Source of the DNA: Spirochaetota bacterium
GTDB taxonomy: Bacteria > Spirochaetota > Spirochaetia > Treponematales > Rectinemataceae
DNA length: 64,000 bases
Direction: 5' to 3'
Assembly: GCA_022711355.1 (NCBI GenBank)
Contig: JAKLFE010000017.1
Span: forward strand, 1-64,000
The notes under the pieces were generated by a model that searched no databases, was not told the DNA's origin, and saw nothing but the letters and a program-made list of their open reading frames with translations. Below are positions 1 to 8,559 of this stretch, piece by piece; within the stretch, counting starts at the first letter, position 1, and each line of letters starts with the position of its first letter. The position numbers were made by a program, and so were the translations under genes.

Positions 1-2
1 CC

Positions 3-365
3 ATCATGAAGAAGGTCGAGGAGGTCGTCGTGGCCAAGGGCGGCTCGGGCCGCCTGGGCACCTGGTCCTACTCCTTCGGCTACTGCGCCACCTGCGGCCT
101 CACCCAGCACGCGATGAACGTCATCGATGGGAAGTCCAAGATGCTCAGCATGGCCGACATCTTCAAGGCCTTCGGGAAGTACACGCCCGGCACGAAGTGG
201 GGCGGCTCCTGGTACGTCGACGCCTCCACCGGCGTCAAGCTCCCGAACTTCGCCCTCCTCCTCCAGGACACCTACATCTTCGGCAAGGGCCCCATGAAGT
301 CGGCCGACATCGACGTGCCCGAGAAGTACCTCAAGATCTCCTCCGGCCTCGCGAAGAAGCCCTGA
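3..365 (+). CDS. C-terminal part of an ABC transporter substrate-binding protein (DUF3798-like), truncated by the window edge
   Basis: The reading frame is open from the first base, so this is the last 120 or so residues of a longer protein. It is followed by an ATPase and two permeases in the same direction, which makes a periplasmic or lipoprotein solute-binding protein the natural reading. The tail is rich in Gly, Ser, Trp and Tyr (GTWSYSFGY, then a YCATCG cysteine pair) and does not look like the RbsB-type protein at 11252-12298. From memory it resembles the DUF3798 binding proteins found beside such ATPases in treponemes and some Firmicutes. The solute is unknown. The N-terminus, signal peptide and promoter lie outside the window. 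Confidence 0.6.
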   Translation: MMKKVEEVVVAKGGSGRLGTWSYSFGYCATCGLTQHAMNVIDGKSKMLSMADIFKAFGKYTPGTKWGGSWYVDASTGVKLPNFALLLQDTYIFGKGPMKSADIDVPEKYLKISSGLAKKP

Positions 366-427
366 CAGGCTCGGGCGGCCCGGGGCGATCGGCTCGCCCC
401 GCGGCCTCCCGCGGCCGGCAGTTCCGC

Positions 428-452
428 GAGGCCGCCCTCCCGGGGCGGCCTC
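428..452 (+). other. Intercistronic stem-loop between binding-protein and ATPase genes
   Basis: A 10 bp GC-rich stem (arms 428-437 and 443-452, 5-base loop) lies in the 104-base gap between the binding-protein stop and the ATPase start. No T-run follows, so it is not a canonical terminator. Hairpins in this position commonly stabilise the binding-protein mRNA and lower expression of the downstream membrane genes; that role is inferred here. Confidence 0.55.
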
Positions 453-469
453 GCCGTCGAAAGGACAGG

Positions 470-2101
470 ATGGACCAAGCTAGACCGATGCTGAGCCTCC
501 GCGGCGTGGGCAAGCAGTACAACGGCACGAGGGTGCTCGAGGGCGTCTCCTTCGACGTCATGCCCGGGCAGATCGTCGGCCTCGTCGGCGAGAACGGCGC
601 CGGCAAGACGACCCTCATGCGCATCCTCTTCGGGATGGGAGTCATCGCCGAGACGGGCGGCTACGAGGGCAGCGTCCTCCTGGACGGACGGGAAGTCCGC
701 TTCAAGAGCCCCTTCGACGCCCTCGCCGCGGGGATCGGCATGGTGCACCAGGAGTTCTCCCTCATCCCCGGCTTCACCGCGACGGAGAACATCCTCCTGA
801 ACCGGGAGTCGACGAGGCCCAACATCCTCGTCGACCTCTTCGGCGACCGCATGAGCGTCCTCGACCGGGCGACCATGGGCCTGCGCTCGCGCAAGGCGAT
901 CGAGCGGCTCGGCGTCCCCCTCGACCCGGACACGCAGGTGCGGGAGATGCCGGTCGGCCACAAGCAGTTCACCGAGATCGCCCGCGAGCTCGACCGCGAG
1001 CAGGTCAGGCTCCTCGTCCTGGACGAGCCGAGCGCCGTCCTCGCGGAGAGCGAGGCCGAGACCCTCCTCGCGGCCATGCGCAAGCTGGCCGAGCAGGGCA
1101 TAGCCATCGTGTTCATCTCGCACCGGCTCCGCGAGGTCCTCGAGGTCGCCGACAAGGTCGTGGTCCTGCGCGACGGCCGCCTGGTGAAGGAGGCCGAGAA
1201 CGAGTCCCTCTCGCTCCGCGACCTGGCCTCCCTCATGGTGGGCCGCTCCTTCGAGGGCTCCTCCGAGGCCAGGCGGCCCGCCGAGCGCCCCTCGGGCGCG
1301 GGCTTCCTCGAGGTCGAGGGCCTGTGGGTCGACATGCCCGGGGAGACGGTGCGAGACCTCTCCTTCTCCGTCGCCGAGGGCGAGATCTTCGGCATCGGGG
1401 GCCTGGCCGGGCAGGGCAAGCTCGGCGTGCCCAACGGCGTCATGGGCCTGTTCGCCGCGGGCGGCTCGGTCCGGCTCGGGGGCGAGGCGGTGCCGCTCAA
1501 CGCGCCGAGGCGGGCGCTCGAGGCGGGCATGGCCTTCGTCTCGGAGGACCGCCGCGGCGTCGGCCTCCTCCTCGACGAGGGCATAGACTGGAACGTCTGC
1601 TTCTCCGCCATGCAGCTGCGCGACCTCGCGGTGCGGCCCCTGCTCGGCGGCCTGTTCAAGTGGCGCTCGGACTCGGCCATGCGCGCCGTCGCCGAGGAGT
1701 ACGTCCGGGCCCTCGACATCAAGTGCACGAGCGTCCGGCAGCGCGCCGGGAACCTCTCGGGCGGCAACCAGCAGAAGGTCTGCCTCGCCAAGGCCTTCGC
1801 CCTCGAGCCCAGGCTCCTGTTCGTCTCCGAGCCGACCCGCGGCATCGACGTCGGGGCCAAGCGCCTCGTGCTCGACGAGATCCGGCGCGTGAACCGGGAA
1901 AGGGGCACGACGATCGTGATGGTATCGAGCGAGCTCGAGGAGCTCAGGCTGATCTGCGACCGGATCGCCATCGTGGACGAGGGCCGGCTCGCCGGGATCC
2001 TCGCCCCCGAGGCCCCGGTCGAGGAATTCGGCCTGCTCATGTCCGGCCTCGGCGGGCGGGCGGCCGCGCCCGGCGCCCCCGCCGCCCCGGGGAGGCCCTA
2101 G
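470..2101 (+). CDS. Sugar-type ABC transporter ATP-binding protein with two nucleotide-binding domains
   Basis: A 543-residue duplicated ATPase of the RbsA/XylG layout that powers import through the two permeases that follow. The first domain has Walker A GENGAGKTT (about residues 40-48) and Walker B LVLDEPS (about 182-188), but its signature region reads MPVGHKQ rather than LSGGQ. The second domain has a degenerate P-loop (GLAGQGKLG, about 311-319) and an intact signature LSGGNQQKV (about 429). Asymmetric sites are normal in this family. The start at 470 follows AAAGGA at close spacing; an in-frame ATG at 488 is the alternative. The first permease begins one base after the stop codon. Confidence 0.88.
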   Translation: MDQARPMLSLRGVGKQYNGTRVLEGVSFDVMPGQIVGLVGENGAGKTTLMRILFGMGVIAETGGYEGSVLLDGREVRFKSPFDALAAGIGMVHQEFSLIPGFTATENILLNRESTRPNILVDLFGDRMSVLDRATMGLRSRKAIERLGVPLDPDTQVREMPVGHKQFTEIARELDREQVRLLVLDEPSAVLAESEAETLLAAMRKLAEQGIAIVFISHRLREVLEVADKVVVLRDGRLVKEAENESLSLRDLASLMVGRSFEGSSEARRPAERPSGAGFLEVEGLWVDMPGETVRDLSFSVAEGEIFGIGGLAGQGKLGVPNGVMGLFAAGGSVRLGGEAVPLNAPRRALEAGMAFVSEDRRGVGLLLDEGIDWNVCFSAMQLRDLAVRPLLGGLFKWRSDSAMRAVAEEYVRALDIKCTSVRQRAGNLSGGNQQKVCLAKAFALEPRLLFVSEPTRGIDVGAKRLVLDEIRRVNRERGTTIVMVSSELEELRLICDRIAIVDEGRLAGILAPEAPVEEFGLLMSGLGGRAAAPGAPAAPGRP

Positions 2102-2102
2102 C

Positions 2103-3146
2103 ATGGAGCGGATCAGGGAATTCGTCTCGGACTTCGGCCTGCCCCGCATCATCATCGCCCTCTTCCTCGTCCTCCTCTTCGTCGCGGCGCCCTTCGTCGG
2201 GGTCAGCGTCGCGAGCTCCCTTTCGAACACCATCGCCCGCTTCGGCATGAACGGCATCATGGTCCTCGCGATGGTGCCCATGATCCACTCGGGCTGCGGC
2301 CTCAACTTCGGCCTCCCCCTGGGCGTGATCGCCGGCCTACTGGGCGCGACCATCTCCATCGAGATGGGCCTCGTCGGCGCGGCCGGCTTCGCCGCCGCCG
2401 CCGCCCTGGCCCTCGCCTTCGCCGCCCTCCTGGGCTACGGCTACGGCAAGCTCCTGAACCGGGTCAAGGGCGACGAGATGATGATCGCCACCTACGTCGG
2501 CTTCTCCTCCATCACGCTCATGTCGATCGGCTGGATCGTCCTGCCCTACCAGAGCCCGACCATGGTCTGGGGCTTCGAGGGCGAGGGACTGCGCACCACG
2601 ATCTCGGTGGAGGCCTTCTGGGACAAGATCCTCAACGACTTCCTCGCCGTCCGCATAGGCGAGCGCTTCGTCTTCCCGACCGGCATGATCCTCGCCTTCT
2701 GCGGCGCGGCGCTCGCGGTGTGGTTCTTCCTCCACCTCAAGTCGGGGAGCGCCATGACCGCCGCCGGCTCCAACCCCGCCTACGCGCGGGCCTCCGGCAT
2801 CGACGTCGACCGCATGAGGACGGGGAGCGTCGTCTTCTCGACGATGCTCGGCGCCCTGGGCATCGTCGTGTACCAGCAGAGCTTCGGCTTCATCCAGCTC
2901 TACGAGGGCCCCTTCTCGATGACCTTCCCCTCGGTGGCGGCGATCCTCATAGGCGGGGCGAGCGTGACCAAGGCCTCCATCGCGAACGTCTTCCTCGGGA
3001 CCTTCCTCTTCCAGGGCATCCTCACCATGACGCCGAGCGTCATCAACTCGGTCCTCAAGACCGACCTCTCGGAGGTCATCCGCATCATCGTCTCGAACGG
3101 CATGATCCTCTACGCCCTCACGCGCAAGACGAAGGTGGCCAAATGA
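2103..3146 (+). CDS. ABC transporter inner-membrane permease (BPD_transp_2-like), first subunit
   Basis: A 347-residue, strongly hydrophobic protein with about eight to ten membrane segments. It carries the family's cytoplasmic pattern, a short charged stretch after AGSNPAYARASGIDVDRMR and then a conserved IGGASVTKASIANVFLGT segment near the C-terminus. It begins one base after the ATPase stop and overlaps the second permease by four bases (ATGA), so the transporter genes are one translationally coupled unit. Together with the paralogous permease at 3143-4264 it should form the heterodimeric channel. The substrate cannot be read from the sequence. Confidence 0.86.
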   Translation: MERIREFVSDFGLPRIIIALFLVLLFVAAPFVGVSVASSLSNTIARFGMNGIMVLAMVPMIHSGCGLNFGLPLGVIAGLLGATISIEMGLVGAAGFAAAAALALAFAALLGYGYGKLLNRVKGDEMMIATYVGFSSITLMSIGWIVLPYQSPTMVWGFEGEGLRTTISVEAFWDKILNDFLAVRIGERFVFPTGMILAFCGAALAVWFFLHLKSGSAMTAAGSNPAYARASGIDVDRMRTGSVVFSTMLGALGIVVYQQSFGFIQLYEGPFSMTFPSVAAILIGGASVTKASIANVFLGTFLFQGILTMTPSVINSVLKTDLSEVIRIIVSNGMILYALTRKTKVAK

Positions 3147-4264
3147 AATCGAAGCTCAGGCTCCTGCTCATCGACAACGCCGTCGTCCTGCTCTTCGTGG
3201 CCATCATCGCGGTCGCCATCCCCATCTCGGCCATGCCGCTGAAGTACCTCGCGCAGGAGATCCTCACCCGCCTCGGCCGCAACGCCTTCCTCGTCCTGGC
3301 CCTCCTCTTGCCGGTCATGGCGGGGATGGGCCTGAACTTCGGCATGGTCCTCGGCGCCATGGCCGGCCAGATCGGCCTCATCCTCGTGACCGACTGGAAC
3401 GTCGTCGGCATCTCCGGGGTCATGCTCGCGGCCATCATCTCCACCCCCGTCGCGCTGGGACTCGGCTGGGTCTGCGGCCAGGTCCTCAACCGCGCCAAGG
3501 GCCGCGAGATGGTGACCGGCTACATCCTCGGCTTCTTCATGAACGGCATCTACCAGCTCCTGGTCCTCTACGCGATGGGCATGCTCATCCCCATCGCCAC
3601 GCCGGGCATCCTCCTGTCGAGGGGCTACGGCATCCGCAACATGGTGGACCTCATCGGCGTGCGGCAGTCCCTCGACAAGCTCCTCGTCGTCACGGTGGCG
3701 GGCCTCAAGCTGCCGGTCGCCACCTACCTCGTCATAGCCGCGATGTGCGCCTTCATAGTCTGGTTCCGCGGCACCAAGCTCGGCCAGGACATGCGCGCCG
3801 TCGGCCAGGACCGGGCCGTGGCCACGGCCTCGGGCATCCCGGTGGAGCGCACCAGGATCATGGCCATCATGATCTCCACCCTCCTCGCCTGCTACGGCCA
3901 GATCATCTTCCTCCAGAACCTCGGCACGCTGAACACCTACAACTCCCACGAGCAGACCGGCATGTTCTCTATCGCCGCCCTCCTCATCGGCGGCGCCTCG
4001 GTCAGCCGCGCCTCCATCCCCAACGTCATCGCGGGGGTCGTCCTCTTCCACCTCATGTTCGTGGTGTCGCCCATCGCGGGCAAGAACCTCATAGGCTCGG
4101 CCCAGCTCGGCGAGTTCTTCCGCCAGTTCATCAGCTACGGGATCATCGCGGTCTCGCTCGTGCTCTTCTCCTGGAAGCGCAAGGCCGACGTCGCCGCCTC
4201 CCGCGAGGCGCTGCGGGGCGGGAGCGCCCCGGCCTCCGGGCCTTCGAAGGGAGGCCGCGCGTGA
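3143..4264 (+). CDS. ABC transporter inner-membrane permease, second subunit
   Basis: A 373-residue polytopic protein clearly paralogous to its upstream neighbour: both contain GLNFG followed by small-residue helices, a short region after AVGQDRAVATASGIPVERTR, and an IGGASVSRASIPNVIAG motif near the end. The ATG at 3143 is chosen because it overlaps the previous stop as ATGA and because the hydrophobic N-terminal helix starts right after MKSKLR; the frame stays open upstream only as a shadow of the first permease. The tail is Ala/Gly/Pro-rich and presumably cytoplasmic. It overlaps the next small gene by GTGA. Confidence 0.86.
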   Translation: MKSKLRLLLIDNAVVLLFVAIIAVAIPISAMPLKYLAQEILTRLGRNAFLVLALLLPVMAGMGLNFGMVLGAMAGQIGLILVTDWNVVGISGVMLAAIISTPVALGLGWVCGQVLNRAKGREMVTGYILGFFMNGIYQLLVLYAMGMLIPIATPGILLSRGYGIRNMVDLIGVRQSLDKLLVVTVAGLKLPVATYLVIAAMCAFIVWFRGTKLGQDMRAVGQDRAVATASGIPVERTRIMAIMISTLLACYGQIIFLQNLGTLNTYNSHEQTGMFSIAALLIGGASVSRASIPNVIAGVVLFHLMFVVSPIAGKNLIGSAQLGEFFRQFISYGIIAVSLVLFSWKRKADVAASREALRGGSAPASGPSKGGRA

Positions 4265-4719
4265 TCCGCCGCAGGCTCGTCGCCCGCTCCATCCTCGCGG
4301 CCTCGATCGCCGCGCTCGCCGTCCTCCTCTTCGTGAGGGGCAAGGGCCACATCCTCTACCTCGACACGAACGCGGTCGAGCTCGGGGAGCGCCGGCTCAG
4401 GGCGCCCGAGCTCTCCGCGGTCTTCGTCGACGGGAAGGACGCAGGCGAGATGGGGAGGGCCGAGCGGGTGATCGCCGAGGTGGCCGGGCCCCGGCACGAG
4501 ATCCGCGTCGAGCCCCTCTCGGGCGAGGGCGAGGCCGCGGCCCGCAGCCTCAAGCTGCCCGCCGCCTGGACGGAGATCGTGATCTCGATCCCCGCCCTCC
4601 TCGCCGGCGAGGCGGACGAGCTCGTGGTCACGCGCTTCGCGGCCCCGCCCGAGTCGGCCGAGTCGGAGCCGAACAGCTTCCAGCAGGACGAGAGCGAGGT
4701 AATCCCCCTCGCCCAATAG
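4261..4719 (+). CDS. Small membrane-anchored accessory protein of the upstream transporter operon, function unknown
   Basis: A 152-residue protein starting at a GTG that overlaps the permease stop (GTGA), so it is translationally coupled to the transporter. A basic N-terminus (VIRRRLVARS) precedes one hydrophobic helix at about residues 8-25. The remainder is soluble, probably periplasmic, and ends in an acidic Ser/Glu-rich tail. It may belong to the small-protein family (DUF6672, recalled from memory) that accompanies DUF3798-type transporters. A role as an accessory or assembly factor is only suggested by position. The gene converges on the rhamnose mutarotase gene with an 18-base gap. Confidence 0.62.
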   Translation: MIRRRLVARSILAASIAALAVLLFVRGKGHILYLDTNAVELGERRLRAPELSAVFVDGKDAGEMGRAERVIAEVAGPRHEIRVEPLSGEGEAAARSLKLPAAWTEIVISIPALLAGEADELVVTRFAAPPESAESEPNSFQQDESEVIPLAQ

Positions 4720-4737
4720 CGGGGCGCCCCCGGGCCT

Positions 4738-5052
4738 TCAGTCCAGGTGGAAGACCTCGACGAGGTCCTCGGCCACGGGCGAGTCGTCCGGGTTCGTCTC
4801 CATGATGTCCTTCATGTAGCTCCACCAGCGGCGGACCACCGCCTTGCCGGGCAGCTCGTCGGCGGTGGAGCCGGGAGAGCGCTTCTGCACGGCGAAGAGG
4901 CTCAGGGTCGAGGGGTCGAGGAAGATCGAGTAGTCCGAGATGCCCGCCTCCTTGAGCGCCTTGGCCATCTCGGGCCAGAGCTCGTCGTGCCGGCGGCGGT
5001 ACTCCTCCTCGAAGCCGGCCTTCAGCCTCATCTTGCACGCGACTCGTTCCAT
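4738..5052 (-). CDS. rhaM: L-rhamnose mutarotase
   Basis: A 104-residue protein matching the RhaM/RhaU family in length and motifs: KMRLKAGFEEEYRRRHDELW at the N-terminus, ISDYSIFLD in the middle, then WWSYMKDIMETNPD and a C-terminal VFHLD. The enzyme interconverts the alpha and beta anomers of L-rhamnose so that the isomerase receives its preferred form. The Tyr and His of the N-terminal motif and the tandem Trp, which line the active site in the family, are present. It is the last gene of the rhamnose operon, eight bases after the aldolase gene. The start ATG follows a GGGGG stretch. Confidence 0.93.
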   Translation of the reverse strand: MERVACKMRLKAGFEEEYRRRHDELWPEMAKALKEAGISDYSIFLDPSTLSLFAVQKRSPGSTADELPGKAVVRRWWSYMKDIMETNPDDSPVAEDLVEVFHLD

Positions 5053-5060
5053 GGTCCCCC

Positions 5061-6173
5061 CTAGCTCCCGCCCCCGCTCACCCGGGAGCGGTACTTCTCG
5101 ACTTCCCAGCCGCGTATGAAGGCGATCTTCTCCGCGCTCATGTGGGAGAAGCCCCCGAAGCCCTCGGCGTAGGCGGCTATCTTGCAGGCGTCGGCGAAGA
5201 GCGACAGGGCGGTCTCGGCCGCCGCCCTCGAGGAGCCCAGGCCGAAGGCGCCGAGGCCCGAGACGACGGCGACCTTGGGGGAGGACGCGTTGCGCGCGAC
5301 GTAGTCCGCCCAGGCCCCCGCCAGGGCCCCGGGCGCCTGGGCGTAGAGGAACTCGTGGCCGGCGTAGACGATGTGGTCGGGGCTGAAGGCCGAGGCCAGG
5401 GGCGCGAAGGCCTCCCGGGAGGCGGCGCGCCCGAGGGTCTCGGCGTCGGCGCGGAAGGCCTGGGCGGTTCCCGGCGCGAGTGCGCCCAGGGCCGCCGAGG
5501 CGGCCGCGAGGGCGGCCGGGTCGACGGCCGCGGCCTCGAGCCGCGGCTCGCGGGATACCCGCGCGCGCAGGCGCTCGACCACCTCGCGCGATAGGCGATC
5601 GAGCTCCTCGGGCCGGTCGGCGGCGACGAGGAGGCCGTGGTTCTGCATGACCATGACCGCCGGCCACGCGCCCCGCGCGGCGCGGAACTCCTCGGCGGCG
5701 GCGCGCACGACGCCGGCCAGCACGTAGCCCGGCTCGACGAAGGGCGCCCAGATGGCGATGTCCGCGAGGAGGGCGCCGAAGGCCTCGCGGCCGCGCGCCC
5801 CGCAGGCCAGGCCGTTGACCAGCGCGGGGTGGGTGTGGAGGACGTAGGCCTGGGGGAAGAGGCCGTGCATCAGGGTCTCGACGGAGGGGCGCTTGGCCTC
5901 GCCGGGCAGGCGGGCGGCCATGAGGTCGGCGAGGACGGCGGCCTCGCGCTCCTCCGTCGCCGCGGGGTAGGCCTTCGACCAGATGGCGTCGAGCCTGCCG
6001 CGGTCGACGGCGCAGAAGCCCTCGGCGGAGATGGCGCCCAGGGCGAAGCCGGAGGCCTTGACGTAGAGGACGGCGCCGTCCTTGAAGGAGGTGTTGCCGC
6101 CCCCGGCCAGGACCCAGGCGGGATCGGAGCCGTAGCGGCGGGAGAGGGCGACCAGGGACTCGAGCTTGCTCAT
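5061..6173 (-). CDS. Class II aldolase/adducin-family protein, probable rhamnulose-phosphate aldolase
   Basis: A 370-residue protein with the class II aldolase fold. A phosphate-binding-type GGGNTSFKD loop lies at residues 24-32. Zinc ligands are visible as HTH (H113, H115) and H179 in MQNHG, with the candidate catalytic Glu at E99 (SVETLMHG). It is longer than E. coli RhaD (about 275 residues) and resembles instead the aldolase half of the fused RhaEW-type aldolase-dehydrogenases, without the dehydrogenase half. In this operon it should split L-rhamnulose 1-phosphate into glycerone phosphate and lactaldehyde. No rhamnulokinase or lactaldehyde enzyme is nearby, so the exact substrate is inferred. 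Confidence 0.8.
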   Translation of the reverse strand: MSKLESLVALSRRYGSDPAWVLAGGGNTSFKDGAVLYVKASGFALGAISAEGFCAVDRGRLDAIWSKAYPAATEEREAAVLADLMAARLPGEAKRPSVETLMHGLFPQAYVLHTHPALVNGLACGARGREAFGALLADIAIWAPFVEPGYVLAGVVRAAAEEFRAARGAWPAVMVMQNHGLLVAADRPEELDRLSREVVERLRARVSREPRLEAAAVDPAALAAASAALGALAPGTAQAFRADAETLGRAASREAFAPLASAFSPDHIVYAGHEFLYAQAPGALAGAWADYVARNASSPKVAVVSGLGAFGLGSSRAAAETALSLFADACKIAAYAEGFGGFSHMSAEKIAFIRGWEVEKYRSRVSGGGS

Positions 6174-6185
6174 CGCCGCCCCTCC

Positions 6186-7454
6186 TTACGAGCGCTTGGC
6201 GAGGACGCCGCGCGCGTAGGCCTCGACGCCGGCGACGAGGGCCTCGTCCGGCGGGACCGAGGAGCGGAGGCAGTACTCGTCCCACACGGCGCCCCAGGGC
6301 GCGGCCTTCGCGTTCTCGAGGAGGGCCAGGCGCTGAAAGCCGTCGCCCGCCGCCTCGGCCTCGAGGAGGGCCGGGCGGGGCTCGAGGAAGGCCGCGAGGA
6401 GGGCCTTGCGCGCGGCCCGGTAGCCGACGGCCCAGGCGCCGACGCGGTCGATGGAGCCGTCGAAGTAGTCCAGGCCCATACGCACCCGCGAGAGGGCGGA
6501 GGAGCGCGCGAGCTCGCGGCAGAGATCGGTCAAGGCCTCGTCCTGGGCCACCACGTGGTCCGAGTCCCAGCGAACTCCGCGGCTCACGTGGAGGAGGAGC
6601 CCCGGGAGGAAGGGCAGGAGGGCGGAGACCTTGTCGGCTACGCTCTCGGTGGGGTGGAAGTGGCCCATGTCGAGGGTCAGGAAGAGGCGGCGCGTCGCGG
6701 CGTAGCCCAGGTAGAAGTCGTTGGAGCCGACGACGAAGGCCTCCGAGCCGATACCGAAGAGCTTGCCCTCCACCGAGTCCTCGAGCTCGCCCGGATCGTG
6801 CCGCTCCGCGTAGACCGCGTCGAGGCTCTCGATGAGGCGGGCGCGGAAGCCGGCGCGGTCGGCCGGGTGATCCTTCGAGCCGTCGGGGATCCAGAGGTTG
6901 TGGACGCAGGGGGAGCGCTGGGCCCGGCCCATGGCCGCGGCGACGCGGCGCGCGCGGCGCGCGTGCTCGATCCAGAACTCCCGCACCCCGGCGTCGCGGT
7001 GGGAGAGGGTGAAGCCCTCGGCCGCGAGGGGATGGGAGAAGAGGGTGGCGTTGAAATCGAGGGCCAGGCCGCGCTCGCGGGCCCAGTCGATCCAGCCGGA
7101 GAAGTGGGCGGGCTCGAGTCGGTCGCGGTCCACCGCGGCGGAGCCGAACTCGCCGTAGATCGCGTGGAGGTTGAGGCGCTTCGGGCCCGGGCAGAGCCTC
7201 GCGGCGGCCTCGATGTCGGCGCGGAGCTCGGGGACGTCGCGGGCCTTGCCGGGATGGTTCCCGGTGACCTGGATGCCCCCGCCCGAGAGCTCGGCCCCGG
7301 CGCGCTCGAAGCCGCCGACGTCGTCGCCCTGCCAGCAGTGGATGGAGATGGGCAGCGCGTCGACCGCCCTCATCGCGGCCTCGGCGTCCACGCCCTGCTC
7401 GGCGTAGCGCTCGCGCGCGAGCTCGTAGGCCCTGCGGATCCTCGTTTCGCTCAT
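6186..7454 (-). CDS. rhaA: L-rhamnose isomerase
   Basis: A 422-residue enzyme close in length and motif order to E. coli RhaA: ISIHCWQGDDVGGFE (36-50), GNHPGKAR (65-72), LDFNATLFSHPL (132-143), NLWIPDGSKD (186-195), then LDMGHFHPTE (261-270) and SRGVRWDSDHV (291-301), which carry the metal and substrate ligands. It converts L-rhamnose to L-rhamnulose in the cytoplasm. The start at 7454 is preferred because AAGGAAGG lies four bases upstream; an in-frame ATG ten codons earlier has no such site. The permease gene ends 50 bases upstream and the aldolase follows 12 bases downstream. Confidence 0.95.
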   Translation of the reverse strand: MSETRIRRAYELARERYAEQGVDAEAAMRAVDALPISIHCWQGDDVGGFERAGAELSGGGIQVTGNHPGKARDVPELRADIEAAARLCPGPKRLNLHAIYGEFGSAAVDRDRLEPAHFSGWIDWARERGLALDFNATLFSHPLAAEGFTLSHRDAGVREFWIEHARRARRVAAAMGRAQRSPCVHNLWIPDGSKDHPADRAGFRARLIESLDAVYAERHDPGELEDSVEGKLFGIGSEAFVVGSNDFYLGYAATRRLFLTLDMGHFHPTESVADKVSALLPFLPGLLLHVSRGVRWDSDHVVAQDEALTDLCRELARSSALSRVRMGLDYFDGSIDRVGAWAVGYRAARKALLAAFLEPRPALLEAEAAGDGFQRLALLENAKAAPWGAVWDEYCLRSSVPPDEALVAGVEAYARGVLAKRS

Positions 7455-7503
7455 CGTACCTTCCTTGCGTTCGTTCGCCCGCATCGCTCCGCCGCCGGGC
7501 CGG

Positions 7504-8559
7504 CTAGGCCCGCCCGCCCAAGAGGGCCCTCCGCCTGAGCGTCTCGATCGCGCGGGGCAGGAGGATCGCGACGATGAGGAGGGCGCCGGTGATGATGTTC
7601 ATGACCTTGCCGGGCACGTTCATGACGCCCATGCCGAAGCGCAGGTAGCCCAGGAGGAAGGTCGCGATGATGACCCCTCCCACGTTGCCCTTGCCGCCCG
7701 TGATCGCCACCCCGCCAAGGACGACGCTCGTGATGACGTCCATCTCCCAGCCCGAGGCAATGTCGGGGCGGGTCGAGCCGATGCGCGAGGTGAGGAGGAC
7801 CGCCGCGAGGCCCGAGAGGAGGCCCGTGGCCGCGAAGACGGCCAGGCGGACGTCCTGGACGGGCACGCCCGAGAAGCGGGCCGCGGTCTTGTTGTTGCCG
7901 ATCGCGTAGACGTAGCGGCCGAAGACGGTCCGGTTGAGGACCAGGGCCGCCGCCGCCGCGAGGGCGGCGAAGACCAGGAGCTGCCAGGGCACGAGGCCGG
8001 CCACCGCGTAGCCCTGCCCCAGCTCGCCGAAGGAGGCGGGGTACCTCGTGTAGGCCTGGTCCCCGAGCACGGCGTTCGACACGCCGCGGAACAGGGACAT
8101 GGTGCCGATGGTCACCGCGACCGCGGGGATGTCGAGCCGCGTGATCAGGAGCCCGTTGAAGAGCCCCGCGGCGAGCCCGACGCCGAGGCCGACGAGGACG
8201 ATGGCCGTCGTGCCCGCCCCCGAGGCGCTGGACATGCCCATGAACAGGCTCGAGATCGAGATGATCGAGGCCACCGAGATGTCCATGTCGCCGCAGAGGA
8301 TGACGAAGATCATCGGCAGGGCGATGATGGCCTTCTCGGTGAAGTTGAAGGTGGCGTCCAGGAGGTTGGCGGGGTCGAGGAAGACCGGCGAGAGGAGGGA
8401 ATTCGCGGCCATCATCGCGACGAAGATCAGGAAGAGGAGGGACTCCCACTTGAGCGCGAGGGCCGCGAGGCGCTTGCCCGGGCTCAGGTCGGCGCGGATG
8501 AGCCTCGACTCGTCGACGAGGGCCCCGTCGGCCGCGGGGCCGAGCGAAGGCCCGCTCAT
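7504..8559 (-). CDS. Rhamnose ABC transporter permease, second subunit (RbsC-like)
   Basis: A 351-residue polytopic permease of the ribose/rhamnose group. A polar N-terminal leader of about 35 residues precedes the first helix. The family pattern CGDMDISVASIIS, GNNKTAARFSGVPVQDVR and GGVAITGGKGNVGGV is complete. The ATG overlaps the first permease's stop (ATGA). Coupling to the RhaS-like binding protein and the isomerase argues for L-rhamnose as substrate, matching the RhaSTPQ transporter described in rhizobia. Confidence 0.9.
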   Translation of the reverse strand: MSGPSLGPAADGALVDESRLIRADLSPGKRLAALALKWESLLFLIFVAMMAANSLLSPVFLDPANLLDATFNFTEKAIIALPMIFVILCGDMDISVASIISISSLFMGMSSASGAGTTAIVLVGLGVGLAAGLFNGLLITRLDIPAVAVTIGTMSLFRGVSNAVLGDQAYTRYPASFGELGQGYAVAGLVPWQLLVFAALAAAAALVLNRTVFGRYVYAIGNNKTAARFSGVPVQDVRLAVFAATGLLSGLAAVLLTSRIGSTRPDIASGWEMDVITSVVLGGVAITGGKGNVGGVIIATFLLGYLRFGMGVMNVPGKVMNIITGALLIVAILLPRAIETLRRRALLGGRA

